64,000 nt of DNA, from NCBI GenBank assembly GCA_023386585.1, contig JAEWJM010000025.1, positions 143,125 to 207,124 on the forward strand. Reading direction: 5' to 3'. The stretch's first letter is position 1. Every line of letters starts with the position of its first letter. The notes under the pieces are model-generated. The model saw only the letters and a program-made list of their open reading frames with translations. It was not told the origin of the DNA and made no database searches. Below are positions 9,633 to 17,768 of the stretch, piece after piece. A program made the translations under genes and the position numbers. This DNA comes from Bacteroidota bacterium (GTDB lineage: Bacteria; Bacteroidota; Bacteroidia; Flavobacteriales; Flavobacteriaceae).

Positions 9633-10322
9633 AATATAAAACATCAGCCCAAGGTTCAGGGCGTGCATCTGAATCTTCTCGCCTTCCAATTCAGCCGATT
9701 TAAACAAGGGATTGAGTCCGTAGTAAATATGGAAATTCCACGTGTTATAGCCCACGGCGAGATAGGTACCGAACTGCCACGGACTCAGATCGGGGTTGTT
9801 GCTGATCTTGTAATTGGCATCGCTTCCGCGGAATTTATAAATATCGTAAAACAAGTAACTCGCTTTAAAACCTGTATAAATCCGCCAGAACCGATGGCTG
9901 TCAGGCGTTGATGTGCGCCAACGGATTTCGAGCGGTAAATCGACATAATTCAGGATGATCTTGTTCTTGTCGTAAACCGTTCCCGCGGCGATCAGATGGT
10001 ATTCTGGCGTTGGCCCCAAACCGGTAATCTGCAAATTATCATTAAAGGTACTCAGCGAATAGCCAAGTCCGGCGGCAACTGAAAAGGTGCGCTTTTTATT
10101 AATCGGCATGTCGCGAAGGAAACCGATACTGAAACCGAGGGAGACCTTATTTTGCCGAAGATCGGCCGGCCGCTGCTGAAGAACGTTATATGTCAGCCCG
10201 AAATAAAACTGATCTTCCCTGTAAAGCGAATCGATTTGGGTGTAGCCGGGCACTTCAGATACGTCCTGCGCAAATCCGACCAGGGAAAACAAAAAAATCA
10301 TCCAAAAAAAACGGTGCGTCAT
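9627..10322 (-). CDS. PorT-like outer-membrane beta-barrel protein (type IX secretion)
   Basis: A 231-residue protein with a Sec signal peptide (cleavage near FSLVGFA-QD) followed by alternating aromatic beta-strands and a C-terminal GLMFYIL. Length and pattern fit PorT/SprT, an outer-membrane component needed for type IX secretion in Bacteroidota. The position beside asnS-rpoN also matches that gene in flavobacteria, as far as I recall. Other porin-like beta-barrels of the PorT family look similar, so the precise role is inference. Confidence 0.65.
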   Translation of the reverse strand: MTHRFFWMIFLFSLVGFAQDVSEVPGYTQIDSLYREDQFYFGLTYNVLQQRPADLRQNKVSLGFSIGFLRDMPINKKRTFSVAAGLGYSLSTFNDNLQITGLGPTPEYHLIAAGTVYDKNKIILNYVDLPLEIRWRTSTPDSHRFWRIYTGFKASYLFYDIYKFRGSDANYKISNNPDLSPWQFGTYLAVGYNTWNFHIYYGLNPLFKSAELEGEKIQMHALNLGLMFYIL

Positions 10323-10485
10323 TATCAGGAATTGTGGCCTAAAGTTAAGATAAAATCAATTGTCATCGAACAATGTTATTGTAATAAACCGATTCCCGAA
10401 ATCCATTCTTAATCTTTTGCTAATTAAGCGGAAAGGCTTTTTATAGGGCGCCGATATTCGTATTTTTATACAAAATCTAAACACT

Positions 10486-10800
10486 ATGCAGGTACAAATC
10501 CGAACCGATAACCATATCGAAGGCCACGAAAGAATGAATGCGTATTATACGACGGTTTTTGAAGATGCGCTTAAACGATTTGAAGACAAAATCACGCGAA
10601 TTGAAGTCCACCTTGGCGACGAAAACAGCGACAAAACAGGCGGCGACGATAAACGGTGCTCAGTTGAAGTCCGACTTGCAGGACGCCAGCCGGTTGCCGC
10701 AGTAAATCACTCCGACACGATTGACAAAGCCGTAAATGGTGCGATCGACAAACTCAAACGCGTACTCGGCGGAATCTTCGACAAGATGAAGCAGCATTAA
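10486..10800 (+). CDS. hpf: Short ribosome hibernation-promoting factor
   Basis: A 104-residue protein of the HPF/RaiA family, which binds the decoding region of 30S subunits and silences or dimerises ribosomes when growth slows. The beta-alpha-beta-beta-beta-alpha pattern is visible, with the basic-acidic core ITRIEVHLGDENSDK and a C-terminal amphipathic helix (IDKLKRVLGGIFDKMKQH). It lacks the C-terminal dimerisation domain of long HPF. It stands alone, just before the low-oxygen gene block, but shows no anaerobox upstream. Confidence 0.8.
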   Translation: MQVQIRTDNHIEGHERMNAYYTTVFEDALKRFEDKITRIEVHLGDENSDKTGGDDKRCSVEVRLAGRQPVAAVNHSDTIDKAVNGAIDKLKRVLGGIFDKMKQH

Positions 10801-10929
10801 GAGCTTGTAATTACTTCCGATTAAAAAATCTTCGGTGTAGTTTTTCCACAAAATGTGTAAAGGCTGCAACGAAGATTTTGCTTTTCATCCATTTCCACCC
10901 GCAATTTCTGCCTGATATCACTCGAAAAT

Positions 10930-10973
10930 ATGACGCATGTCATTTTATTTTGAGCCATCCGTAGCCACTTTTG
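10930..10973 (+). promoter_or_regulatory. Anaerobox promoter of the BON gene
   Basis: Box ATGACGCATGTCAT (10930-10943), 22 bp, then CACTTTTG (10966-10973), one mismatch from TAnnTTTG. A transcript would begin near 10980, after the ATG at 10937, so the BON protein must start at 10994. Confidence 0.75.
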
Positions 10974-10993
10974 TATCATCAAATGAGTCCGGA

Positions 10994-11641
10994 ATGAAGA
11001 CTGACAGGAATTTACAAAAACAGATTGAAAAGGCGCTCGAATCAAACCTCTCATTAAAGGGAACAAGCGTTTCGGTAACCGTTGAAAATGGACAGGCAAC
11101 GCTTGCGGGCTGCACCGATAAATATTTTAAGAAAGGAATTGCGAAAAAAATGGCGAAAGAGATACAGGGAATCAAAAATGTCGTTGAAGATATTGCGATC
11201 GTATCCGAGGCAATCGCTGACGCGGACATCAAAGCGCAGATTTCAGAAAAGTTCGCCAAGAATTTTGGCATAGCGCATAATTCAATTCAGATAAGCGTGA
11301 ACGAAGGCAATGTACACCTTGAGGGCACCCTCAAATGGAAGTACCAAAAAGAGCTTGCTGAAGAGTGCATTCTCCATGTTGACGGCATCCGCAGTATCGA
11401 AAATAACATTTTCATTCCGCTGACAGTGGAATCACCGATCAAAGAAAAAGACGTCTTTGCGGCGATCTACGGCGATCCGTCGGTGAAAAGCGACATTCGG
11501 ATTGAAATCGTCGGCTCACGGATTATCCTCAAGGGAAATGTGGCGAGTACCGACGAAAAAAACCTCGTAACGCGCCTGGTAAGAAATGTCCCCGGAGTGA
11601 CCGAAGTCGAAAACTTTTTATCGGCCAATCACATCAGCTGA
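10994..11641 (+). CDS. Triple BON-domain protein
   Basis: About 215 residues made of three tandem BON domains, beginning near residues 3, 73 and 145. Each has the LxGxVxxxxxxxxAxxxxxxxxGVxxVxNxI pattern (for example GNVASTDEKNLVTRLVRNV in the third). BON domains bind membranes or lipids and occur in envelope-stress proteins such as OsmY. No signal peptide is seen at the chosen start, so it is probably cytoplasmic or membrane-peripheral. The longer frame from 10937 is rejected because the promoter box lies inside it. It probably shares a transcript with the next small membrane gene. Confidence 0.8.
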   Translation: MKTDRNLQKQIEKALESNLSLKGTSVSVTVENGQATLAGCTDKYFKKGIAKKMAKEIQGIKNVVEDIAIVSEAIADADIKAQISEKFAKNFGIAHNSIQISVNEGNVHLEGTLKWKYQKELAEECILHVDGIRSIENNIFIPLTVESPIKEKDVFAAIYGDPSVKSDIRIEIVGSRIILKGNVASTDEKNLVTRLVRNVPGVTEVENFLSANHIS

Positions 11642-11643
11642 GC

Positions 11644-11928
11644 ATGCGCTATCTGCAAAATATAAGCAATGGCATCCACGGCCTGACCGAACTCGAATTC
11701 TTTGATTGGTTTATTGTTTTCTCAATTTCAACAGCCATTCTTTTACTCGAACATTACACGGCAATCGACTTCAATATTTTTCTGCGGCTGTTCTTTTGGA
11801 TCGTTTCCATTTCGCTTTTGTGCTTCTGGATAAGCTGGATACTGCTCGGTTACAAAGCGATCCGACTCCGCGGCTATATTTTTTCGGCAGTGGTGGTCGT
11901 CTGTTCGATTGGACTTTTTTGGTTGTGA
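11644..11928 (+). CDS. Small membrane protein, unknown
   Basis: A 94-residue protein with three hydrophobic helices (about 20-40, 45-70 and 75-93) and no recognised motif. It begins two bases after the BON stop codon, so it is almost certainly translated from the same anaerobox-driven message. Function unknown. Confidence 0.6.
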   Translation: MRYLQNISNGIHGLTELEFFDWFIVFSISTAILLLEHYTAIDFNIFLRLFFWIVSISLLCFWISWILLGYKAIRLRGYIFSAVVVVCSIGLFWL

Positions 11929-11944
11929 CCGATTCCGTTTTTCG

Positions 11945-12994
11945 TCAGTTCTTGATTTTCTCCAGTTTATTCAGGTCGATGATCGTTATTGCGCTGCCTT
12001 TTTTCTCAATCAAACCTTCGTCTTTAAAATCACTCAACGTCCGGCTCACGGTTTCCGGCGCTGTTCCCGACATAGACGCGAGATCAGTCCTGCTCACTGA
12101 AACATTTTTTGTTGTCGGATTTTGCTGCCGGTAAAGGCGTAAGATAGCCTCGGCGATTCTTTTCCTGACCGATTGATACGCCAGTTGCATCAGCTGTTCT
12201 TCCTGCTGGCGGATCTGATTTGACAAAATGCGGACAAACTTCTGCGCCACATCCGGATAAAGCGAAATGAATCCTTCGAACTGCTCGCGGGGAAAGTTCA
12301 GCAGGTGGCTGTCTTCAATTGCTGTTGCGGTATCGATGTATGCGCCATCCGAGAATAAAATATTGATTCCTAAAAAGTTGTCGGCTTCCGCAATCGAAGT
12401 CATAAGTTCACGCCCGTCGTCAGCCATTTTTGTGGTTTTCACTTTTCCATCAAGCACAACCCAAACGCCGTTTGCACGATCGCCTTCGTAATAAATCGTC
12501 TGGTTTTTTTTAAAACTGCGGACTTTCCGTTGCTCTAATGCGAGTTTAAGTTCGTTCAATCCGTCTTTTTCGGCAACAATATTCGAAAGGTTTTCTACAG
12601 TTTTACTGTAAAATTCCTGGTGGATTTTTTTCTTGTTTAGCCGCGTTTCGATCGCGCTGAGTAATTCGGTGTCGTCAAACGGCTTCGTCAGATAATCGTC
12701 GGCTCCGAGTTCCATTCCTTTCCTGATGTCGGCTCGTTCCGATTTGGCCGTCATGAAAATAAAGGGAATTGCCTTGGTGGATGCATGTTTGTTCAACAAA
12801 TGGAGTACGCCGTATCCATCGAGATCGCCCATCATGATATCGCAAAGTATCAGATCGGGAATAATCTCAATTGCCATTTCTGCGCCTGTTTTTCCGTTGT
12901 CGGCGTCATAAACCTCGTAATCGGCGAGTTTCAGAATTTCAACAACGTTTCCGCGGATATCGTCGTTATCTTCGATGATGAGAATCTTTGTCAT
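11945..12994 (-). CDS. Response regulator: receiver fused to a CRP/FNR module (FixJ-FixK-like fusion)
   Basis: A 349-residue cytoplasmic regulator. The receiver domain (1-120) keeps Glu8/Asp9, phospho-acceptor Asp52 (LILCDIMMGDLDGYG), Thr82 and Lys104. A cyclic-nucleotide-binding-like domain (about 150-270) and a winged HTH follow. The recognition helix reads APETVSRTLSDF, giving Glu314, Ser317 and Arg318, the FNR-type E..SR triplet that reads TGAT-type half-sites. No FNR-like cysteine cluster is present, so oxygen sensing must come from its partner kinase, whose gene overlaps it by four bases. In rhizobia FixJ activates fixK in a separate step; here both functions are in one chain. Proposed target: the RTGAY-N4-RTCAY boxes of this window. 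Confidence 0.88.
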   Translation of the reverse strand: MTKILIIEDNDDIRGNVVEILKLADYEVYDADNGKTGAEMAIEIIPDLILCDIMMGDLDGYGVLHLLNKHASTKAIPFIFMTAKSERADIRKGMELGADDYLTKPFDDTELLSAIETRLNKKKIHQEFYSKTVENLSNIVAEKDGLNELKLALEQRKVRSFKKNQTIYYEGDRANGVWVVLDGKVKTTKMADDGRELMTSIAEADNFLGINILFSDGAYIDTATAIEDSHLLNFPREQFEGFISLYPDVAQKFVRILSNQIRQQEEQLMQLAYQSVRKRIAEAILRLYRQQNPTTKNVSVSRTDLASMSGTAPETVSRTLSDFKDEGLIEKKGSAITIIDLNKLEKIKN

Positions 12995-14175
12995 ATTGGA
13001 AATGAAAGTGTAAAAGTCGTTCCGTATTTCGTATCGCTGTTGAATGTGACCGTACCGTTCATCAATTCGACGTGGCGCGCAACAATGTTGAGTCCGAGTC
13101 CGGTTCCCGGAATATTTCCGGTATTGTTGGCGCGGAAAAACGCTTCAAAAAGATGTTTCTGGTCTTCTTTGGGAATTCCGATTCCGTTATCGCGGACTTC
13201 AATTGTAATCGCTTTATCGGTCACAGCAGTGTTAAGGCTGATTGCTGCATTGTCTCCCGAGTATTTAATCGCATTGGTGATGAGATTGACGATGCAATTC
13301 TTGATAAGGTTTTGATCAAGCATGACCTGATTATTATCGCCCGAATGTTCGTAAGTGATGACTTGCTTCGGCTTGGCAAGCATCTGCATTTCTTCAATTA
13401 TTTCCTGCGCCGTCTGGACGATATTAAACGATTCCACGTTAGCTTCGACCTTACCGTTTTCAAGTTTTTCCATTTGCAGGAAGTTATTCAAGATCGCGGT
13501 AAGCCCGGTAATCGATCCTTTTATTTTTCCTACGTGCCTGCTGATTTCGTGAATTCCGGCAGGCTGCGCATACTTATCAATCAGTGATGCCGAAAGCTGG
13601 ATCGTGCTCAATGGCGTTCGGAATTCATGCGATGCGATCGAAATGAACCTGCTTTTCAGTTTGCCAAGTTCCTTTTCGCTTTCGAGCGAGTTGCTGATCT
13701 GTTCCTTGGCGATTTCGAGCGCGCGAATGGTTTCATTCAGCGATTGTGTTCGGAGTTCTACAAGTTCTTCGAGATGTGTCGCATAATCTTTCAGACGTTC
13801 CTCAACTTCCTTCTGCGCTGTGAGGTTGTGCACGAAACCAACGTAAAAAGTCTTGTCATTATATTGGACTTCACTCACGCCCAGCCGCATCGGAAAAGTG
13901 GTGCCATCGCGGCGAAGGCCGGTAACTTCCCTACCAATCCCGATGATACGCGGTTTGTGCGTTACCTGATATCGGCGCAGGTAATGGTCGTGCTGCAGTG
14001 AATCGGGCGGCGGCATAAGCATCTTAACGTTTTTGCCGATGACATCTTCAGGCAAATACCCGAAAAGCGTGCACGCCGAAGGGTTGATGCTTTCGATTAT
14101 TCCGCGCTCATCGATTGAAATTATTCCATCGATGGCATTCTGGACAATCGAGTGTAAAAGTTGCGAGTTTTTCAT
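12991..14175 (-). CDS. PAS-domain histidine kinase, FixL-like (probable haem oxygen sensor)
   Basis: A 394-residue kinase: PAS (about 8-120), coiled coil (about 120-172), HisKA with phospho-acceptor His183 (ASHEFRTPLS), and HATPase with NLITNAIKYS and GTGLGLNIV boxes. There are no membrane helices, so it is soluble. The PAS domain contains IIGIGREVTGLRRDGTTFP, very close to rhizobial FixL. Aligned by eye with Bradyrhizobium FixL, the haem-ligand His200 falls on His62, Arg206 on Arg68 and Arg220 on Arg82; His214 is Arg76. This strongly suggests a haem-bound O2 (or NO) sensor, though related PAS domains without haem exist. Stop/start overlap (ATGA) with the receiver-CRP gene makes that its cognate partner. 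Confidence 0.88.
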   Translation of the reverse strand: MKNSQLLHSIVQNAIDGIISIDERGIIESINPSACTLFGYLPEDVIGKNVKMLMPPPDSLQHDHYLRRYQVTHKPRIIGIGREVTGLRRDGTTFPMRLGVSEVQYNDKTFYVGFVHNLTAQKEVEERLKDYATHLEELVELRTQSLNETIRALEIAKEQISNSLESEKELGKLKSRFISIASHEFRTPLSTIQLSASLIDKYAQPAGIHEISRHVGKIKGSITGLTAILNNFLQMEKLENGKVEANVESFNIVQTAQEIIEEMQMLAKPKQVITYEHSGDNNQVMLDQNLIKNCIVNLITNAIKYSGDNAAISLNTAVTDKAITIEVRDNGIGIPKEDQKHLFEAFFRANNTGNIPGTGLGLNIVARHVELMNGTVTFNSDTKYGTTFTLSFPI

Positions 14176-14188
14176 TCAGAGAAAAACA

Positions 14189-14196
14189 CAAAGGTA
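14189..14196 (-). promoter_or_regulatory. Putative -7 element (TACCTTTG) for the kinase/regulator pair
   Basis: The minus strand reads TACCTTTG, a full TAnnTTTG match 14 bp before the kinase start. Only a half-site (TGAT at 14229-14232) lies at about the box position, so the pair may be constitutive or weakly autoregulated. Confidence 0.45.
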
Positions 14197-14294
14197 TCAA
14201 AATATCATTCGCACCTGTGGCGGGTATAATCAACAAAAAGCATCGGCTGTTTTTGGCGGGCAACTCTTCAGCGGCAACAGCCGATTTGGCCTTT

Positions 14295-14338
14295 GTGATG
14301 GAAGTCATTTATTGCGAACGGCATCTGCAATATTTTTG
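14295..14338 (+). promoter_or_regulatory. Anaerobox promoter of the pseudo-receiver operon
   Basis: Box GTGATGGAAGTCAT (14295-14308), 22 bp, then TATTTTTG (14331-14338), a full TAnnTTTG match. Predicted start of transcription is near 14345. Confidence 0.8.
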
Positions 14339-14366
14339 CTGAAATAAATCGGAAAAAAGCGCTGTG

Positions 14367-14576
14367 ATGAAGAAGAATATTGGAATTACCGATAGCATAA
14401 TCAGGCTTGTTGTTGCCTTTACGATTTTTAATTTCATTGAAACCTGGCAGGGAAATGTTCAACTGGCATTCGGACTCTTCGCCGGAAACCTGGTTTTTAC
14501 CGCGCTCAACCAGTGCAGCATCGTCTATCTTCTTTTCAAGGTCAGCACAAGGAAAGCCGGCCTGTTGCAATCCTAA
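14367..14576 (+). CDS. DUF2892 (YgaP-like) small membrane protein
   Basis: A 69-residue protein (70 if the GTG at 14364 is used) with two membrane helices and the DUF2892 pattern MKKNIGITDSIIRLVVAF plus a C-terminal NQCSIVYLLFKVST. DUF2892 is the membrane anchor of YgaP rhodaneses and often occurs alone in Bacteroidota. It is first in a three-gene unit behind an anaerobox promoter. Exact role unknown. Confidence 0.75.
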   Translation: MKKNIGITDSIIRLVVAFTIFNFIETWQGNVQLAFGLFAGNLVFTALNQCSIVYLLFKVSTRKAGLLQS

Positions 14577-14585
14577 TAATCATTC

Positions 14586-15023
14586 ATGAAAATAAATACC
14601 GAACCACACGAAATCGTCTTCATCGGCAATGACATTGAAGTCAGCGTCGTTTTCAAAAATGCGCTATCCAACTTGAGGCAGGTTTCGGCGGCGTATTTTT
14701 TTGATGCGACTGCGGCGTGCGATTATATCTCACGACAGGAACGGCGACCGAAAGCCATTTATATGAATGCGGGAAAAAATAAGGAACAATGCTTTATCGA
14801 AATCGGCGCGCTCAGGAAAAGCCTCACAGATTGCGATTGCAAGTTGGTGATGCTCGATTCAAATTCGACCTTGACCGACACATTTGGAATCCTGTCGATG
14901 GGCGCCGATGATTTCATCCATAAGCCATACGATTACCGAAACCTGCGACGGGCGCTTTCACGCGGACTGGAAAGCAGCGTTCGCACACAATCCCAATTCT
15001 CTACTCTTAATCTTCAATTTTAG
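14586..15023 (+). CDS. Receiver-like protein lacking the phospho-acceptor aspartate
   Basis: A 145-residue single-domain protein with the receiver fold outline: beta1 EIVFIGND, beta4 CKLVMLDSNS, and beta5 GADDFIHKPYDYRNLRRAL with the conserved Lys-Pro. At the end of beta3, where the phosphorylated Asp should be, it reads KAIYMNAG, so an Asn replaces Asp. It is therefore probably a pseudo-receiver that works by protein contact and not by phosphorylation. No output domain follows. It lies nine bases after the DUF2892 gene under the same anaerobox promoter. Confidence 0.65.
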   Translation: MKINTEPHEIVFIGNDIEVSVVFKNALSNLRQVSAAYFFDATAACDYISRQERRPKAIYMNAGKNKEQCFIEIGALRKSLTDCDCKLVMLDSNSTLTDTFGILSMGADDFIHKPYDYRNLRRALSRGLESSVRTQSQFSTLNLQF

Positions 15024-15027
15024 TAAC

Positions 15028-15177
15028 ATGATAGTTTTTATATACCTCATCGTGGCCGTACTTCTGGTTGTCCTGATTGCACTGATAAGCGCTTTGAGCC
15101 GCTTTCACCACAACGTCACAAATTATCAAATCAGTCACAAAGAAGTTGATGCGTCAGGTACGCCTTCTGCAGATTAG
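15028..15177 (+). CDS. 49-residue single-span membrane peptide
   Basis: ATG at 15028, four bases after the pseudo-receiver stop, opens 49 codons. The N-terminal IVFIYLIVAVLLVVLIALIS is a clear membrane helix, and a polar His-containing tail follows (SRFHHNVTNYQISHKEVDAS). No family is recognised. The tight spacing and good helix support a real gene, last in the anaerobox-driven operon. Confidence 0.55.
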   Translation: MIVFIYLIVAVLLVVLIALISALSRFHHNVTNYQISHKEVDASGTPSAD

Positions 15178-15185
15178 GCCAGCCT

Positions 15186-15887
15186 TTATTTGCAATGCGG
15201 CGCAGCCATTACCGAAAGGCTGACATTTGACGGCGAAAAATGCGAATTGCCAAGCGATAATCCGCGGGCGATAAAAACAATTCCAACAGCTGCCATTACA
15301 TAAGGAATCGTTTTTTGAATCTTGATCCGGAAGGAATCCGTCGCCAGTCTGTACACATACGTGACGGCGCTCATCAGTGGAACGGTTCCCAACCCAAACA
15401 ATACCATGTATGCCGCACCCAGAAAGACCTGCTGTGTTGCAAGCGCACCGAAAAGTGCCGCATAAACCATCGCACAAGGCAAGAGTCCGTTAAGCAAGCC
15501 GATTGTATAAATTGAGCTAAACGACTGGCTGCGCAACCTTGCTCCCATCGCCGATTTTCCCTTTGCGAGGAGTCGGTAAACAGGTTGTGACAAGTTAACT
15601 TTTGCGAATTTTTTCTCTGGAATCACAACGATCAGGATCATGATGCATCCCGCCAAAATTGATAGCCACTGTTGCATTCCGGCAAGGTAGAGTCCGCGGC
15701 CAAAGCATCCGAAAAGCAAGCCTAATGAGGTGTATGAGGTGAGTCGCCCGAGATGATAGGTCATGATTTGGAGTGCCTTTTTCTCGGGATTGTTGCGCGC
15801 AACAGGAAGCATCATCGCTACCGGGCCGCACATCGCAATGCAATGCAGGCTGCTGATTAATCCTAATATGAGCGCGGTGGCCAACAT
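15186..15887 (-). CDS. TauE/SafE-like (UreH-domain) membrane protein of the cco cluster
   Basis: About 233 residues with six helices. The start at 15887 (MLATALILGLISSLHCIAMC) lies one base beyond the ccoH stop; the longer frame to 15935 would run inside ccoH. The motif HCIAMCGPVAMML is typical of the sulfite-exporter TauE/SafE or cytochrome-biogenesis-like family that regularly ends cco operons, where a role in copper supply or haem-protein maturation is suspected. It is last in the operon. Confidence 0.75.
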   Translation of the reverse strand: MLATALILGLISSLHCIAMCGPVAMMLPVARNNPEKKALQIMTYHLGRLTSYTSLGLLFGCFGRGLYLAGMQQWLSILAGCIMILIVVIPEKKFAKVNLSQPVYRLLAKGKSAMGARLRSQSFSSIYTIGLLNGLLPCAMVYAALFGALATQQVFLGAAYMVLFGLGTVPLMSAVTYVYRLATDSFRIKIQKTIPYVMAAVGIVFIARGLSLGNSHFSPSNVSLSVMAAPHCK

Positions 15888-15888
15888 C

Positions 15889-16338
15889 TTACTTAGTATA
15901 AATTCCCTTTTCGATCGTATAATCTTTGCCGTCATACTTCCACGAAAGTGTGATCCGCCATTCGCCGGCAGGAAAATCTTTTGAAGAAATTATCATTGAA
16001 TGATCGGTCAACGCGATCGCCTTCACAAAATCGAGTTTTTTAGAAGACGGCCGATAGAACGAAACCGTTCCTTGTATCTTATCGGATTGCATCGAAAGCG
16101 GAAAATCGATCGTCACTCCATCGGAACCTGCACTTATTTGCGGTTTTTCTGTCAGCTCCTCGGCATTTTGCAACTTGGTCATTTCTTCACCGAAATGCGC
16201 GTCGTGCTTGTAATATTCGTCGATGACCAGCTCGTTGTCGTACTTTGAATTTCCCTGTACCTTGATAACAAAATACAGTATGAAGGACATAAATAAAACA
16301 AAGGCAATTACGATAGATGTTCCCCAATTGAGTTTCAT
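15889..16338 (-). CDS. ccoH: FixH/CcoH, cbb3 oxidase assembly protein
   Basis: A 149-residue protein with one N-terminal helix (SIVIAFVLFMSFILYFVIKV) and a periplasmic immunoglobulin-like domain ending in WRITLSWKYDGKDYTIEKGI. FixH/CcoH is needed for assembly of the cbb3 oxidase and interacts with CcoI or the oxidase subunits. It sits seven bases after ccoG. Confidence 0.88.
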   Translation of the reverse strand: MKLNWGTSIVIAFVLFMSFILYFVIKVQGNSKYDNELVIDEYYKHDAHFGEEMTKLQNAEELTEKPQISAGSDGVTIDFPLSMQSDKIQGTVSFYRPSSKKLDFVKAIALTDHSMIISSKDFPAGEWRITLSWKYDGKDYTIEKGIYTK

Positions 16339-16344
16339 TGTACT

Positions 16345-17766
16345 TTAATTAAATGATCGTGGACCAAGAAAATTGGTTCCCGTTGTCTGCAGCAGCTTCG
16401 TTCCCGAATATACACCAATTTTAAGCTTCGTCTTGTCGCCATTGAGAAGCAGCTTGTTGATTTCAATAAAAAGCGTTCCCTGGACAACACTTTGGGCGCG
16501 TACGGTAATGTCCTGTTTGCCGACCAATATGATTTTGCCTTCCTGCGACAACGGTTCGAATCGGATATGCGTATAATCCTGCGCGGTTTTGTTCACGATC
16601 CGGAACGTATAAACGTTGCTGATATTCTCGCCTTTGTGCTGAAAGAGTTGGCCGGGAACACGCAAAAGCGTAGCCTCGACGTTGCTTCTCAGGAACAGCA
16701 ATCCGACCAGCAGGCCAATTAAAATTGCGAGCACCGAAGTATAACCCTTCATCCTCGCCGTAAAACGAAAAGGTTCCTTTTTTTCAATTTCGTCTTCAGA
16801 TGCGTAACGGATCAGGCCTTTCGGGTATCCGATGCCCGTCATGATCGAATCGCATTCGTCAATGCAGGCGGTGCAATTGATGCACTCCAGTTGCGTTCCG
16901 TTGCGGATGTCGATACCTGTCGGGCAGACGTTCACGCACTGCATGCAATCGATGCAGTCGCCTTTGCCGCTTAACGCGCGGTCTTCACGCTTGTCAAACT
17001 TCGCGCGGCCGGCCAGTTTTTCACCGCGGACAAAATCGTAGGCGACATTAATCGACTTATTGTCAAGCAGCACGCCCTGAAGACGGCCGTACGGGCAAGC
17101 AATTATGCAAACCTGCTCACGAAACCACGCGAATACAAAGTAAAATATTCCGGTAAAAATAAGTAACGCGGTAAAGTTCCTTGCCTGATCAAGCGGACCT
17201 TGCTCGATCATCAGCCACAATTGGTCGCTGCCAATGACATACGCGAGGAATACGTTGGCAATTATGAAAGATATAACGAAGAATATGGTCCATTTTAGGA
17301 GCCGCTTGCGGATCTTTTCGGCATTCCATTCTTGTTTGTCGAGCCGAATCTGCGCTCCGCGGTCGCCATCGATCCAAAATTCAATCCGACGGAAAACCAT
17401 TTCCATGAAGATCGTTTGCGGGCAGATCCAGCCGCAAAATATCCGGCCAAAAACAACCGTAAATAGGATTATGAACACGACTCCGATGATCATCATGATC
17501 ACGAAAAGGTAAAAATCCTGTGGCCAGAACGGAAAACCGAAGATATTGAAACGGCGTTCCAGCACATTGAACATCATGAACTGGTTGCCGTTTACTTTTA
17601 TGAACGGATTGGCGAGAAGTATCAGCAACAACAGGTAGCTGACGTACTTCCGGTAGCGGAAAAATTTGCCCTTGGGTTTCTTCGGAAAAACAAATTTGCG
17701 CTTTCCTTCGGCGTCCAATGTGCCTATTTTGTCACGGAAGGATTGATTCGGTGGATTTGGGGTCAT
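16345..17766 (-). CDS. ccoG: CcoG/FixG, polyferredoxin-like copper reductase for cbb3 assembly
   Basis: A 473-residue inner-membrane protein with about five helices. It has CGWICPQTIF, CIIACPYGRLQG and two 4Fe-4S motifs, CIDCMQCVNVCP and CINCTACIDECD, followed by a C-terminal Ig-like periplasmic domain (about 350-473). CcoG reduces Cu(II) to Cu(I) for the oxidase copper centre. Length and motif order are normal. It lies two bases after ccoP. Confidence 0.93.
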   Translation of the reverse strand: MTPNPPNQSFRDKIGTLDAEGKRKFVFPKKPKGKFFRYRKYVSYLLLLILLANPFIKVNGNQFMMFNVLERRFNIFGFPFWPQDFYLFVIMMIIGVVFIILFTVVFGRIFCGWICPQTIFMEMVFRRIEFWIDGDRGAQIRLDKQEWNAEKIRKRLLKWTIFFVISFIIANVFLAYVIGSDQLWLMIEQGPLDQARNFTALLIFTGIFYFVFAWFREQVCIIACPYGRLQGVLLDNKSINVAYDFVRGEKLAGRAKFDKREDRALSGKGDCIDCMQCVNVCPTGIDIRNGTQLECINCTACIDECDSIMTGIGYPKGLIRYASEDEIEKKEPFRFTARMKGYTSVLAILIGLLVGLLFLRSNVEATLLRVPGQLFQHKGENISNVYTFRIVNKTAQDYTHIRFEPLSQEGKIILVGKQDITVRAQSVVQGTLFIEINKLLLNGDKTKLKIGVYSGTKLLQTTGTNFLGPRSFN

Positions 17767-17768
17767 TA

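Noticed and set aside
10937..10993. Longer N-terminus for the BON protein
   Set aside because: The frame starts inside the anaerobox, upstream of the -7 element, so it would not be transcribed.
14884..15027. Long frame ending in the 49-residue membrane peptide
   Set aside because: The first part is a shadow of the pseudo-receiver gene; only the segment from the ATG at 15028 has membrane-protein character.
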